Assembly: GCF_000019805.1 (NCBI RefSeq) | Contig: NC_010525.1 | Location: 1 to 64,000, forward strand | Direction of reading: 5' to 3' | DNA: 64,000 nucleotides | Source: Pyrobaculum neutrophilum V24Sta | GTDB lineage: Archaea; Thermoproteota; Thermoprotei; Thermoproteales; Thermoproteaceae | The notes under the pieces: generated by a model | Databases searched by the model: none | What the model saw: the letters and a program-made list of their open reading frames with translations, nothing else | Told to the model about the DNA's origin: nothing | Part shown: positions 1 to 7,470 of the stretch, one piece after another | How the letters are laid out: each line of letters starts with the position of its first letter | Numbering within the stretch: the first letter of the stretch is position 1 | Made by a program: the position numbers and the translations under genes

Positions 1-16
1 AATTTTTTGTATACCC

Positions 17-57
17 GTGTACACTGAATCTTGTGTAGACTGAAAATATTTATAGCT
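17..57 (+). promoter_or_regulatory. Direct repeat and TATA box ahead of orc1/cdc6
   Basis: Two copies of a 12-base motif, GTGTACACTGAA (17-28) and GTGTAGACTGAA (33-44), differ at one base and start 16 bases apart. The first copy contains the palindrome GTGTACAC. They run straight into an AT-rich TATA element (AAATATTTATAG, about 44-55) that places transcription close to the ATG at 75. Archaeal Orc1/Cdc6 genes often sit beside an origin and bind repeats near their own promoter, so this may be an autoregulatory or origin-edge site. Only 74 bases upstream are visible, so no origin can be called. Confidence 0.45.
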
Positions 58-74
58 GTCTCGTCTATAGCCAC

Positions 75-1244
75 ATGGGCATTATCGCCAACGAAGCCGT
101 ATTTTCGCCCAGCTATGTCCCCGACAGACTCCCCCACAGGGAGCAACAGCTACAGCAGCTCGACACGTTGTTTGGCGGATGGCTGAGGAGCCCCGGCAAC
201 CACTACCCAAGAGCTACCCTCCTCGGCAGGCCGGGCACCGGCAAAACAGTCACCTTGCGCAAGCTGTGGGAGCTCCGCAGAGGCGAGGCGGCGGCGCGGT
301 TTGTCTACATCAACGGCTTTCTATTCCGCAACTTCACAACCATCGTAGGCGAGATAGCCAAGTCGCTGAATATACCCTTCCCGAGGCGGGGCCTCAGCCG
401 CGACGAGTTCCTGGCCCTCCTCGTTGAACACCTCCGCGAGAGGGACATCTACGTTTTTCTAGTTCTAGACGACGCCTTCAACTTCGCGCCAGACATACTC
501 TCGACTTTTATCAGACTTGGGCAAGAGACCGACAAGCTCGGGTCTTTTCGAATAGCCCTCGCCGCCGTGGGCCACAGCGATACGATCCTCAACAACCTGG
601 ACCCGTCCACCAGAGGCATCATGGGGAAATACGTCGTGCGTTTTACGCCATATACAAAAGACCAGATCTTCGACATATTGCTCGAGAGGGCGCGGGCGGG
701 GCTCGCAGACGGGTCCTACAGCGAGGAGATACTCCAGATGATCGCGGATATAACCGGGGCGCAGAGTCCGCTTGATACAAACAGGGGAGACGCCCGGCTC
801 GCGATAGACATTTTATACAGAGCAGCCCACCTTGCTCAACAAAGCGGCAGGAGACAGATAACGCCAGAGGACGTCAGAAGATCATCCAAGGAGGTCCTAT
901 TCGGCGTCTCGGAGGAGGTGCTCGTGGGCCTCCCCCTCCACGAGAAGCTCTTCCTACTGGCGGTCGTCAGAACGCTTAAGACCACCCGCGCCCCATACGT
1001 CTCCTTCGGCGACGCCGAGGAGGTGTACAAGATGATATGTGAAGAATATGGAGAGAAGCCCAGGGTACACAGCCAGCTGTGGACCTACCTAGGGGATCTA
1101 CGGGAGAGGGGCATAATCGAGACGCGGCAGAACAAAAAAGGCGAGGGCATGAGGGGCCGCACGACGCTAATATCCATAGGGACGGAGCCTCTGGACACGC
1201 TAGAGGCCGTCCTCACCAAGATGATAAACGAGGAGCTTAAATGA
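75..1244 (+). CDS. cdc6: Orc1/Cdc6 replication initiator, AAA+ ATPase
   Basis: Orc1/Cdc6-type initiator that binds origin repeats and recruits MCM in an ATP-dependent way. The 389-residue length is normal for the family. Visible motifs are Walker A GRPGTGKT near residue 53, Walker B VLVLDD around residue 128, and a sensor-1 region after it. The last about 90 residues form the winged-helix DNA-binding domain (from about LPLHEKLFLLAVVRTL). The ATG at 75 follows a TATA box by about 25 bases, so the mRNA is probably leaderless. The downstream wHTH gene overlaps the stop by 4 bases. Whether this is the only cdc6 in the genome cannot be seen here. Confidence 0.96.
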   Translation: MGIIANEAVFSPSYVPDRLPHREQQLQQLDTLFGGWLRSPGNHYPRATLLGRPGTGKTVTLRKLWELRRGEAAARFVYINGFLFRNFTTIVGEIAKSLNIPFPRRGLSRDEFLALLVEHLRERDIYVFLVLDDAFNFAPDILSTFIRLGQETDKLGSFRIALAAVGHSDTILNNLDPSTRGIMGKYVVRFTPYTKDQIFDILLERARAGLADGSYSEEILQMIADITGAQSPLDTNRGDARLAIDILYRAAHLAQQSGRRQITPEDVRRSSKEVLFGVSEEVLVGLPLHEKLFLLAVVRTLKTTRAPYVSFGDAEEVYKMICEEYGEKPRVHSQLWTYLGDLRERGIIETRQNKKGEGMRGRTTLISIGTEPLDTLEAVLTKMINEELK

Positions 1245-1519
1245 TAGAGCTCATTCTGGGCTCGCCCCTCCGCATACGTATCGTCCTAACCCTCTGGAGG
1301 TTTGGAGAGCTAAACGCCACAGAGCTCGCGAAGAGACTTGGGACAAACTACAGACAGCTGACGGCACACATCAAGACGCTGGCAGAAAACGGCATAGTGG
1401 AGGAGAGGCGTATAGGCAGGGCGAGACTTGTAAAACTGCGGAACACAGGGTTTGTGGAGGCCCTCGCGAAGGCCTTAGCCGAAGCCGAGGAGGCTCTGTT
1501 GAGGAGAGCCTCCGCTTAA
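1241..1519 (+). CDS. Winged-helix DNA-binding protein (ArsR-like)
   Basis: A 92-residue protein with one winged helix-turn-helix: start LGSPLRIRIVLTLWRFGELN, recognition part ATELAKRLGTNYRQLTAHIK, then the wing GIVEERRIGRARLVKL. It has no metal-binding cysteines or effector domain. Its ATG overlaps the cdc6 stop (ATGA), so the two are very probably co-transcribed and co-translated. That coupling suggests a regulator tied to cdc6 expression or origin function, which is inference. The C-terminal Ala/Glu-rich helix could support dimerisation. Confidence 0.85.
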   Translation: MIELILGSPLRIRIVLTLWRFGELNATELAKRLGTNYRQLTAHIKTLAENGIVEERRIGRARLVKLRNTGFVEALAKALAEAEEALLRRASA

Positions 1520-1554
1520 CCATCACCTTTTTAGCCACCGACATACCCACAGGC

Positions 1555-2136
1555 GTGGGGGCTAGGTTCGAGCGATATGTCGTCGATCTACTCCCGGCTC
1601 TAGGCCTTACGCCCAAGGCCACCCGCTACAAGATATACCGCGACGGCGTTGAAGTGGGCGAGGTAGACATCCTCGCAGTTGACCAAAACGGCAACACCTA
1701 CGCCGTAGAGGTAAAGGCGGGCAAGGTGGACGTCAGCGGCGTCAGGCAGGCGTACGTAAACGCAAAGCTAATAGGGGCCAAGCCCCTCGTCATCGCTAGA
1801 GGCTATGCCGACGAAAACGCGCGCCAGCTGGCCAAGGAGCTGGAGGTAGAAGTCGTCCTTCTGCCGGACTACATCTTCCTGTCTATAGACGACTTATACA
1901 CGGCTTTCACCAACGCCTTTGCCCGCTTCCTAGCCACCGCAGTCGCCGTAGCAGCCGCCCTCGACAAACGCGAGATGGACGCCGTGGAGAGTTGCCCAGA
2001 CTTCCAGTGCCTATGCGAGAAAGTGGACTGCGAGACATTCTTTAGGAAACTCCCAAGGGAGGCGAAGAACTACGAGCTACTTGTCTCCGTTGTGAAGGCG
2101 GTTAGACACCTCCCAGCGCTGTGTGGAAGGCTGTAG
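1555..2136 (+). CDS. PD-(D/E)XK nuclease-fold protein
   Basis: 193 residues starting at GTG. The core GEVDILAVDQNGNTYAVEVK carries the restriction-endonuclease-like signature: Asp in VDIL, then Glu and Lys in VEVKAG. After a long hydrophobic/Ala-rich helix the C-terminal part holds four cysteines in CPDFQCLCEKVDC, which could bind a metal. The gene follows the cdc6-wHTH pair on the same strand with a 35-base gap, so it may belong to the same operon and act on DNA near replication. No close named family is recognised; nuclease activity is inferred from the motif only. Confidence 0.75.
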   Translation: MGARFERYVVDLLPALGLTPKATRYKIYRDGVEVGEVDILAVDQNGNTYAVEVKAGKVDVSGVRQAYVNAKLIGAKPLVIARGYADENARQLAKELEVEVVLLPDYIFLSIDDLYTAFTNAFARFLATAVAVAAALDKREMDAVESCPDFQCLCEKVDCETFFRKLPREAKNYELLVSVVKAVRHLPALCGRL

Positions 2137-2186
2137 GGATCTCCGCCTTGGGTTCCCGCGTGACAAGGTCAAGGCCAACCAGGAGG

Positions 2187-2300
2187 ATGAGGCGTAGGCT
2201 TGTCGTAGCCGCTCTGCTTACAGTGGGGGCGCTGGCGCTACTCCTAGACGAGCCGACGGCAGGTGTCGACGTGGTACACGCCCTCGAGGTGGGGTACGCC
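2187..2300 (+). pseudogene. Relic of an ABC transporter ATPase (Walker B/D-loop segment)
   Basis: Between the nuclease-like gene and mtnA the + strand reads MRRRLVVAALLTVGALALLL followed by DEPTAGVD and VVHALEV. This matches the stretch of an ABC-2-type ATPase from the signature helix through Walker B (LLLDEP) and the D-loop, the most conserved run of the family. There is no Walker A, Q-loop or H-loop around it and the reading continues into GC-rich non-coding sequence. It is therefore a gene remnant, cut about 30 bases before a GC-rich repeat element. Confidence 0.6.
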
Positions 2301-2329
2301 AAGTCGAGGGGGCCCCGAGTCGCGCGGTG

Positions 2330-2374
2330 TGACCCGAGGGCGGCCGCGGGTCCCGGGGAGCCGCAAAGGGGGCT
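2330..2374 (+). repeat. GC-rich hairpin element, copy A
   Basis: Begins TGACCCGAG and ends GAGCCGCAAAGGGGGCTT, with a GC-only middle able to fold (GGTCCCGGGGAG region). The two ends recur at 24387-24430, 29189-29229 (minus) and 44097-44129. Here it lies between the ABC remnant and mtnA, 49 bases before the mtnA start. Confidence 0.45.
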
Positions 2375-2422
2375 TGCGCGGAAACGCCGGCAACAGATAA
2401 TAACCTGGCGCAAGTCGGCCAT

Positions 2423-3520
2423 ATGGAGAAGCTTGTAGAAGAGGTGAAGAGGAGGTTTAAGCCGAAGATAAAGCCAATAGAGTGGAGGGGCGATAGGCTG
2501 ATCCTCCTCGACCAGAGGCGGCTGCCATTTGAGACGAGGTACGTCGAGGCGAGGACCGTGGCGGAAGTGGCGGACGCCATACGGAACATGGTGGTAAGAG
2601 GCGCGCCTGCCATAGGCATAACAGCCGCCTTCGGCATGGTTATATCTCTCCTGGAGTCGAGGCCCAAAACGGTGCAAGAGGCGCTGGCCGTGCTAGCCTC
2701 TGCAAGAGACCAACTCTCTAAGACAAGGCCGACAGCCGTTAACCTCTTCTGGGCGCTCGACCGCATGTACAACAAGGCCCAGGCCCTCGCCACATCTACA
2801 ACATCGGTGGAAGAGCTCGAGGCTGGACTGGAGAAGGAGGCGGTGGCCATATTCGAAGAAGAGCTCGAGGCTGAGATAAGGATGGGTCTCTACGGCGCTG
2901 AGCTTCTGGAAGACGGCGACACTGTGTTGACCATTTGCAACGCCGGAGGGTTAGCCACAGGCACAGGGCTTGGCACAGCCACCGCCCCCATCTACGTGGC
3001 GAACATGTTGGGAAAACGAGTCTCCGTAGTAGCCCCAGAGACAAGGCCTTGGCAACAGGGGGCTAGGCTCACCGTCTACGAACTCGTCCAAAACGGCGTA
3101 AATACGACACTTATCGCGGACACAGCCGTAGGCCTCGTCATGTACCGCAAACTAATCAACCTAGTGATGGTAGGGGCCGACAGGGTGTTGCTAGACGGCC
3201 ACGTCTACAACAAGATAGGCACCCTCAACGAGGCCGTGCTCGCGAGGGAATTCGGCATTCCGTTCTACGTATTAGCTCCAACGAGCACCATAGACCCGCG
3301 TAGCAGAGTAGAAGACGTCAAGATAGAGGAGAGAGATCCGGACGAGGTGCGCACCGCGAGGTCGGAACAGGGCGTGGTCTATGTAACCATGAGGGACGTC
3401 CCCGTCTACAACCCAGTCTTCGACGTCACCCCTCCGAAGTACATTACAGGCATAATAACGGAGCGGGGCATCGCGACGCAGCCGCTACATAAAACACTAC
3501 GCCGTCTGTTGAAGAGCTAG
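2423..3520 (+). CDS. mtnA: S-methyl-5-thioribose-1-phosphate isomerase family (MtnA/aIF2B-like)
   Basis: A 365-residue sugar-phosphate isomerase of the eIF2B/MtnA family. Family marks seen are [14 protein letters not shown] near residue 60, [17 protein letters not shown] with the catalytic Cys near residue 170, and the later GADR Asp followed by NKIGT. The role would be converting MTR-1-P to MTRu-1-P in methionine salvage. Archaeal relatives also include ribose-1,5-bisphosphate isomerase, but the N-terminal layout here ([17 protein letters not shown]) fits MtnA better. The ATG at 2423 follows a TATA-like AGATAATAACC. Confidence 0.88.
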   Translation: MEKLVEEVKRRFKPKIKPIEWRGDRLILLDQRRLPFETRYVEARTVAEVADAIRNMVVRGAPAIGITAAFGMVISLLESRPKTVQEALAVLASARDQLSKTRPTAVNLFWALDRMYNKAQALATSTTSVEELEAGLEKEAVAIFEEELEAEIRMGLYGAELLEDGDTVLTICNAGGLATGTGLGTATAPIYVANMLGKRVSVVAPETRPWQQGARLTVYELVQNGVNTTLIADTAVGLVMYRKLINLVMVGADRVLLDGHVYNKIGTLNEAVLAREFGIPFYVLAPTSTIDPRSRVEDVKIEERDPDEVRTARSEQGVVYVTMRDVPVYNPVFDVTPPKYITGIITERGIATQPLHKTLRRLLKS

Positions 3521-3619
3521 TTCGAAAAACGCCGTTTGAAGACGCGATATATACTTAAAAAAGAGGCCTCTGGCAATATACTATACAAAGGTGAAAAATT
3601 TTTTAAGTCAGGTGATCCA

Positions 3620-3946
3620 ATGCCGGCAATGAGGTTTGAAATAGTAGAGAGAAAGCTTGTCGAAGCCTTAATCATACTCTTAATCAACGCAAAGGGCCGC
3701 GTGGTCAGCATCAAGGCCACCTCTCTAGCCAAGCTCGCCGGCCTTGGCACAGACCACAGCGCCATCTTGCGAGCCGCCAGGCTCCTACAGAAGCTGTCGA
3801 GACACAACTTCCTCTCCACCGCGCCAGACATAAAAAGAAACAAGACCTACCGCTACGTTCTAAAGGAAGACGACGAGCTGTGGCAACTGGCAAGAAGAGA
3901 CCCGGAGAGGGCCAAGGAGCTACTCGTCAAAATCCTCCATAGATGA
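3620..3946 (+). CDS. Small uncharacterised basic protein, possible wHTH
   Basis: 108 residues from the ATG at 3620, chosen because a strong TATA box (AAAATTTTTTAAG, 3595-3607) sits just before it. An upstream in-frame start at about 3536 would place that TATA inside the coding sequence. The helical middle GRVVSIKATSLAKLAGLGTD followed by HSAILRAARLLQKLSRHNFL resembles a helix-turn-helix. It overlaps the PUA-NSUN methyltransferase gene by 4 bases (ATGA), so it may help in RNA modification or binding. No family is recognised. Confidence 0.7.
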   Translation: MPAMRFEIVERKLVEALIILLINAKGRVVSIKATSLAKLAGLGTDHSAILRAARLLQKLSRHNFLSTAPDIKRNKTYRYVLKEDDELWQLARRDPERAKELLVKILHR

Positions 3947-5070
3947 ACATACATGGAATAGAGATCGACGACGAACTCTACAAGCATTTTCTCCAGTTTC
4001 TTTCCGACAGCGAGATAGACGCCCTATTTCTCTCAATCACGAGACCGCCAAGGCGGTACTACATAAGGGTGAACACGGCAAAAACCACGAGAGAGGAGCT
4101 CATCGGGCGGTTGAGAGCGCGCGGGGTGACTGCCTACCCAGACGAGCGCTTTGACGACGCCTTATGGATGCCGGTGGAGGGCCCCTTTAAGATACCCACC
4201 GCGAGGAAAAGGGTAGTGGTGGACAAGAAAGCCGCAGAAAGCGTTATGATGGGCGCCGACCTCTACGCCCCAGGCGTGGTAAAGACAGACCACGTGAGAC
4301 GCGGAGAGGAGGTAAACGTGGTGTCGGACAACGGCGTTGTGGTAGCCTTCGGAGTCGCCGTTTCGGACAGCGACGAGGTGATGAAGACGCGGAGGGGGCT
4401 TTACATAAGGGTTGAGACGTCTCTGTATAAAACGCCCAAGATCCGAGATCTCCCAGAGTACAGAGACGGCCTCTTCTACAGCCAGAGCCTGCCCGCCATC
4501 GCCGTAGGCCACGTGGCGAAAAGAGCCGGCGCGGCCACCGCCGTGGATCTCAACGCGGCTCCCGGCGGCAAGGCAACCCACCTCGCCCAGATGGACATGC
4601 GGGTTGTGGCCTTTGACAGATCGTGGCCGAAGATCGAGAGGCTGAAGAGAGAAGTCGAGAGGCTGGGCCTAGCCGGCAACATAGACGTGATACTGCACGA
4701 CAGTAGATACGTGGATAGGGACTTCCCCAGGCTCCGCGCCGACCTCGCCCTTGTGGATCCCCCCTGTACAGACATTGGGGTGAGGCCGAAGATATATCAC
4801 AGGGTCACCATGGAGATGGCTAAAACGCTATCCCGCTACCAGCTACAGTTCCTCAAAACAGCCCTAAAGATCGCGTCAAACGTGATATACTCGACATGCA
4901 CCCTGACTTACATAGAAAACGAAGATGTGGTGAAAAAGTCAGGCGCCGTACCGGCCGACGTTGGGTTAGACGTGGGAGGGCCCGGCTGGGGCTGTCCAGA
5001 GTGCAGACGGTTCCTTCCCCACGTACACGACACGCCGGGCTTCTTCATAGCGCTCCTCAGCCGCCGGTAG
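3943..5070 (+). CDS. PUA-domain RNA m5C methyltransferase (NSUN/Trm4 family)
   Basis: A 375-residue SAM-dependent RNA cytosine-5 methyltransferase. An N-terminal ferredoxin-like part (RRYYIRVNTAKTTREEL) is followed by a PUA domain (about residues 90-160, MMGADLYAPGVV) and the Rossmann catalytic domain. The SAM site is AAPGGKATHLAQ near residue 206. The two catalytic cysteines are in DPPCTD and YSTCT. A PUA inserted before the catalytic domain is the layout of NSUN6-like archaeal enzymes, which act on tRNA. The C terminus (GFFIALLSRR) is complete. Confidence 0.9.
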   Translation: MNIHGIEIDDELYKHFLQFLSDSEIDALFLSITRPPRRYYIRVNTAKTTREELIGRLRARGVTAYPDERFDDALWMPVEGPFKIPTARKRVVVDKKAAESVMMGADLYAPGVVKTDHVRRGEEVNVVSDNGVVVAFGVAVSDSDEVMKTRRGLYIRVETSLYKTPKIRDLPEYRDGLFYSQSLPAIAVGHVAKRAGAATAVDLNAAPGGKATHLAQMDMRVVAFDRSWPKIERLKREVERLGLAGNIDVILHDSRYVDRDFPRLRADLALVDPPCTDIGVRPKIYHRVTMEMAKTLSRYQLQFLKTALKIASNVIYSTCTLTYIENEDVVKKSGAVPADVGLDVGGPGWGCPECRRFLPHVHDTPGFFIALLSRR

Positions 5071-5296
5071 ACGAAAGGGATTTCACGGTCTTCGACACGT
5101 AGAGGTCGCACTGCTTCTTAAAACTACAGAAGCCGCAGGCGGGGGGGCTCTCCCCCCTCAACCTACGCTCCACAGCTTTACAAAGATTCCTTATGTAGTA
5201 CTGCGGGAAGCAGTCCCTACATACAAACACGTCGCCGTAGATATACGCCACGTTCTTGAAGTTCACCTCGTTTCCACATACGGCGCAGCGAGGCAT
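5057..5296 (-). CDS. Small protein with two Cys clusters
   Basis: 79 residues. A zinc ribbon-like N terminus has CAVC (residues 4-7) and CRDC (26-29). A second cluster further on, CGFCSFKKQC, is a C-x2-C-x5-C arrangement that could carry zinc or part of an Fe-S cluster. The 3' end overlaps the convergent methyltransferase gene by 14 bases. The coding DNA holds a perfect GC hairpin around 5138-5155. Function is unknown. Confidence 0.75.
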   Translation of the reverse strand: MPRCAVCGNEVNFKNVAYIYGDVFVCRDCFPQYYIRNLCKAVERRLRGESPPACGFCSFKKQCDLYVSKTVKSLSSTGG

Positions 5297-5360
5297 ATGT
5301 GTAAGACGCTAGAGGTAAATAAGCTTGGCAAACTTATATTACCGCCGCTCCGAGGCTGAT

Positions 5361-6023
5361 ATGGCTGGCGCACTCTTTAAGCCGTATACGATCGAGGAGG
5401 GGGCCTACCTAGTTAAACTGGCGAGGCGCGCAGTCGAGATCTTCCTAAAAACAGGCCGGGTTGTGGAGCCGGAGGGTCCGCCGGCCAGGCTACTGTTGGA
5501 CAACTACGGGGTGTTTACGACCATAGAGACCGCCGGCGAGAGGCTGGAGCTCCGCGGCTGCATCGGGTACCCGGAGGGGTATAGAAACGTAGCCTACGCC
5601 ACGATCCACAGCGCCATTGGCGCCTGTTGCCAAGACCTGAGGTTTCCAGCTCTACGCCTGGAGGAGCTCCCAAACGTCGTCTTCGAGGTATCTGTCCTAA
5701 GCCCGCTTAGCCTCGTGACGGAAGACCCGAGGAAATACCCAGAGGTGGTGCAGGTAGGCCGCCACGGCCTGGTGGTGAGGCGCGGCCCCTACTCCGGCCT
5801 CCTCCTCCCCCAGGTAGCCGTCGAAGAGTGCTGGGACCCTGTAGAGTTCTTGATACACACCTGCGTAAAGGCGTGGCTCCCCGGCGACTGTTGGCTAGAC
5901 AAGAGGACGAGACTCTATGTCTACGAGGCCCAGATCTTCCGCGAGACGGCGCCAGGCGGCGATGTGCAAGAGCGGGATCTTAAGGCGGAGGCCGCTAGAT
6001 GTAGTCCAAAAACTCGCCGATAA
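5361..6023 (+). CDS. AMMECR1 domain protein
   Basis: 220 residues from the ATG at 5361, 20-25 bases after TATA AACTTATATTACC; a TTG at 5325 is in frame but lies before the TATA box. Family marks are GVFTTIETAGERLELRGCIG (the LRGCIG core), then the GLLLPQVAVEECWD motif. The biochemical role of AMMECR1 is not settled; bacteria and archaea often carry it with Memo and a radical SAM protein. A Memo gene is present at 43028 but far away, and a second divergent AMMECR1 gene lies at 61200. Confidence 0.9.
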   Translation: MAGALFKPYTIEEGAYLVKLARRAVEIFLKTGRVVEPEGPPARLLLDNYGVFTTIETAGERLELRGCIGYPEGYRNVAYATIHSAIGACCQDLRFPALRLEELPNVVFEVSVLSPLSLVTEDPRKYPEVVQVGRHGLVVRRGPYSGLLLPQVAVEECWDPVEFLIHTCVKAWLPGDCWLDKRTRLYVYEAQIFRETAPGGDVQERDLKAEAARCSPKTRR

Positions 6024-6462
6024 AGCGGATGGTGAGGTAGTCGAGGTATTGGCCCCCCACGGCCACGAGCCTCTTTTCCCCCCTCTTCACGACGTAGACG
6101 TACGAGTCGCCCAACTTCGCCTGAAGAAGATCGACGTCTAAGCCCTCCAACTTGTCTAGACCCTCCACCCTCGCTCCTAGCTCCCTATCCCCAAGTTTCA
6201 CATAGGTAAACCCAAGCAGGTCCCTCAGCTCTTCAAGCGAGGAGGGAATGTAGCCAACTCTGCCGTAGGGAGGAATAAGCTTATCTATCCTCTCCCTGAG
6301 CTCCCCCACCTGCCTAATGATCTCCTGTTCCCCAGGCGTATACCTGGCTACCGCCTCCGCCTGAGGCGGCGGAGGCTGTCTACGGGCTATGAAAAAGATT
6401 ATGAAGCCCAACACCGCAACCGCCGCCGCCAACAACGATAGCTCCAACACTTGAAGATACAT
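5995..6462 (-). CDS. Membrane-anchored protein with coiled coil
   Basis: 155 residues. One N-terminal membrane helix (about 6-26, LELSLLAAAVAVLGFIIFFI) is followed by a Pro/Ala stretch (QPPPPQAEAVA), a predicted helix EQEIIRQVGELRERIDKL and a mixed alpha/beta tail. The tail probably lies in the cytoplasm because basic residues flank the helix end. TATA CATTATATAC lies about 30 bases upstream of the ATG. The 3' end overlaps AMMECR1 by 29 bases in convergent orientation. No family is recognised. Confidence 0.75.
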   Translation of the reverse strand: MYLQVLELSLLAAAVAVLGFIIFFIARRQPPPPQAEAVARYTPGEQEIIRQVGELRERIDKLIPPYGRVGYIPSSLEELRDLLGFTYVKLGDRELGARVEGLDKLEGLDVDLLQAKLGDSYVYVVKRGEKRLVAVGGQYLDYLTIRFIGEFLDYI

Positions 6463-6573
6463 AGAGATGCCACAGTTGTGTGTATATAATGGTTACAATT
6501 AAAAACAGACCAGAAGCGGTGCCGCGTAAAAGCGCTTCAAGACCTTGGCAAGTTGCACTGCGGAGCCAATGCG

Positions 6574-6632
6574 TTTGGTTCAGCATGGGCATCTCTTCAC
6601 AGGTCAGGAGACCCTTAGCTCGTCACCGTTGA
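6574..6632 (-). ncRNA. Candidate C/D box guide sRNA
   Basis: Read on the minus strand: box C GTGACGA (6626-6620), 12-base guide GCTAAGGGTCTC, box D' CTGA (6607-6604), 3-base spacer, box C' GTGAAGA (6600-6594), 10-base guide GATGCCCATG, box D CTGA (6583-6580). The spacing matches archaeal C/D box sRNAs that direct 2'-O-methylation. A TATA-like CATAAATACC, overlapping the stop codon of the small ORF upstream, lies about 25 bases before box C. Targets could not be checked against rRNA or tRNA. Confidence 0.72.
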
Positions 6633-6649
6633 TACCTCGCCATAGGTAT

Positions 6650-6814
6650 TTATGCGATTATACGTTTCCGCTGCCGCGACAAGGCCTTGCCCAGCCTGTG
6701 CATGTTCCCGAGAAGCAACATGGTAAGACCCAGCGCCACGAGCTCCGGCTCGCCCCCGATAGCCCCCATCGCCAACACCACAGCCCCATACACCGCCACC
6801 ATGTGTATGAACAT
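6650..6814 (-). CDS. 54-residue predicted membrane peptide
   Basis: ATG at 6814, stop TAA at 6652-6650. The peptide begins MFIHMVAVYGAVVLAMGAIG, then GEPELVALGLTMLLLGNMHR and a basic tail ending LSRQRKRIIA. Two hydrophobic segments joined by GGEPE suggest a membrane hairpin with a positive cytoplasmic end. A TATA-like TTCTTAAATC lies about 25-30 bases upstream. No family is recognised, and at this length the ORF might be chance, but the charge and hydrophobicity pattern favours a real gene. Confidence 0.5.
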   Translation of the reverse strand: MFIHMVAVYGAVVLAMGAIGGEPELVALGLTMLLLGNMHRLGKALSRQRKRIIA

Positions 6815-6856
6815 GCCGCTATCTACGTCGCCTGATTTAAGAACTACGCTTAAACA

Positions 6857-6942
6857 GATTTATAGGCAATGGCTACAGCTGTGTCGGTGAGGTCGCACGG
6901 GGACGGGCTGAACATGATGTAAATTCCGCGCGTCTGAACCAC
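6857..6942 (+). ncRNA. Candidate C/D box guide sRNA with its TATA box
   Basis: TATA GATTTATA (6857-6864) is followed at the right distance by box C-like GTGAGGT (6887-6893), a 14-base guide, D' CTGA (6908-6911), a 2-base spacer, C' ATGATGT (6914-6920), the 13-base guide AAATTCCGCGCGT and D CTGA (6934-6937). The mature RNA would run about 6883-6942. Box C is weaker than in the other copies and the guides are slightly long, so this is the least certain of the three in this stretch. Confidence 0.55.
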
Positions 6943-7069
6943 GCTCCAACATAACCGAAAGCCTCTACGGTCGCCATGCAAGAGATCAGCCGACGCCCTT
7001 GGCAAGAAACAGCAACCGAGGCCCTTGCTGTGGAAATCCCCTTTAGAGCTGAGAAGGGATCTTAAAGGC
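6943..7069. other. Non-coding stretch with two short hairpins
   Basis: No ORF with gene-like features is seen. Two simple stem-loops occur: CAGCAA...TTGCTG (7009-7030) and ATCCC...GGGAT (about 7036-7060). They could be parts of a small RNA or transcript ends between the flanking C/D sRNA candidates. Confidence 0.3.
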
Positions 7070-7126
7070 GGGCTCAGCCGCGAGAAGTGTCTTCACCTCT
7101 CTGCAAGTCCTGGAGTCATCAACGTT
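7070..7126 (-). ncRNA. Candidate C/D box guide sRNA
   Basis: Minus strand: C box TTGATGA (7122-7116), 12-base guide CTCCAGGACTTG, D' CAGA (7103-7100), 3-base spacer, C' GTGAAGA (7096-7090), 12-base guide CACTTCTCGCGG, D CTGA (7077-7074). Both guides are exactly 12 bases. A minus-strand TATA (CATATATAG, about 7152-7144) lies about 24 bases before box C, inside the start of the ATP synthase gene on the other strand. The divergent arrangement with that gene's own TATA at 7124 is compact but consistent. Confidence 0.7.
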
Positions 7127-7152
7127 TATAAAATATGGACATCGGTCTATAT

Positions 7153-7470
7153 ATGCTTAAGATAGAGGAGATACTCAAGAAACTCGAAGAGGTGGACAAG
7201 GCGGTGAAAAGCGCCGACGAGGTAAAGATGAAGGCGCTAGCTCTCTCGGACCAGATTTCTAGGAAGTACTCCGACGAGATCGTGAAGAAGATAGAGGAGA
7301 TAGTGAACAACGCCGTTGTTAACTACAAGAAAAACGCGGCAGAGGAGGCGAAGAAGCAAGCTGAGAAGATACTTCAAAACGCCGAGGAGCGAGGCAGAAA
7401 AATACTCCAGAGATACCAGGAGAGAAGGGGGGAGCTCGTCTCTAGAGCCCTAGCTATCCTCAATATATGA
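7153..7470 (+). CDS. A-type ATP synthase peripheral-stalk subunit (H-like)
   Basis: 105 residues, almost entirely one long charged coiled coil (ILKKLEEVDKAVKSADEV, then EEAKKQAEKILQNAEERGRK). This is typical of AtpH/E-type stalk subunits that hold the A1 head to the membrane sector. It overlaps the subunit C gene by 4 bases, which supports the assignment. I chose ATG 7153: the TATA box (GTTTATAAAA, 7124-7133) is about 24 bases upstream, whereas the alternative ATG at 7135 would be too close to it. It is shorter than a usual subunit E, hence the H-like call. Confidence 0.78.
   Translation: MLKIEEILKKLEEVDKAVKSADEVKMKALALSDQISRKYSDEIVKKIEEIVNNAVVNYKKNAAEEAKKQAEKILQNAEERGRKILQRYQERRGELVSRALAILNI

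Noticed and set aside
2121-2438. Full 105-residue ORF as a gene
   Set aside because: Only its middle (2187-2300) resembles a protein family; the ends run through the nuclease gene stop and the GC repeat.
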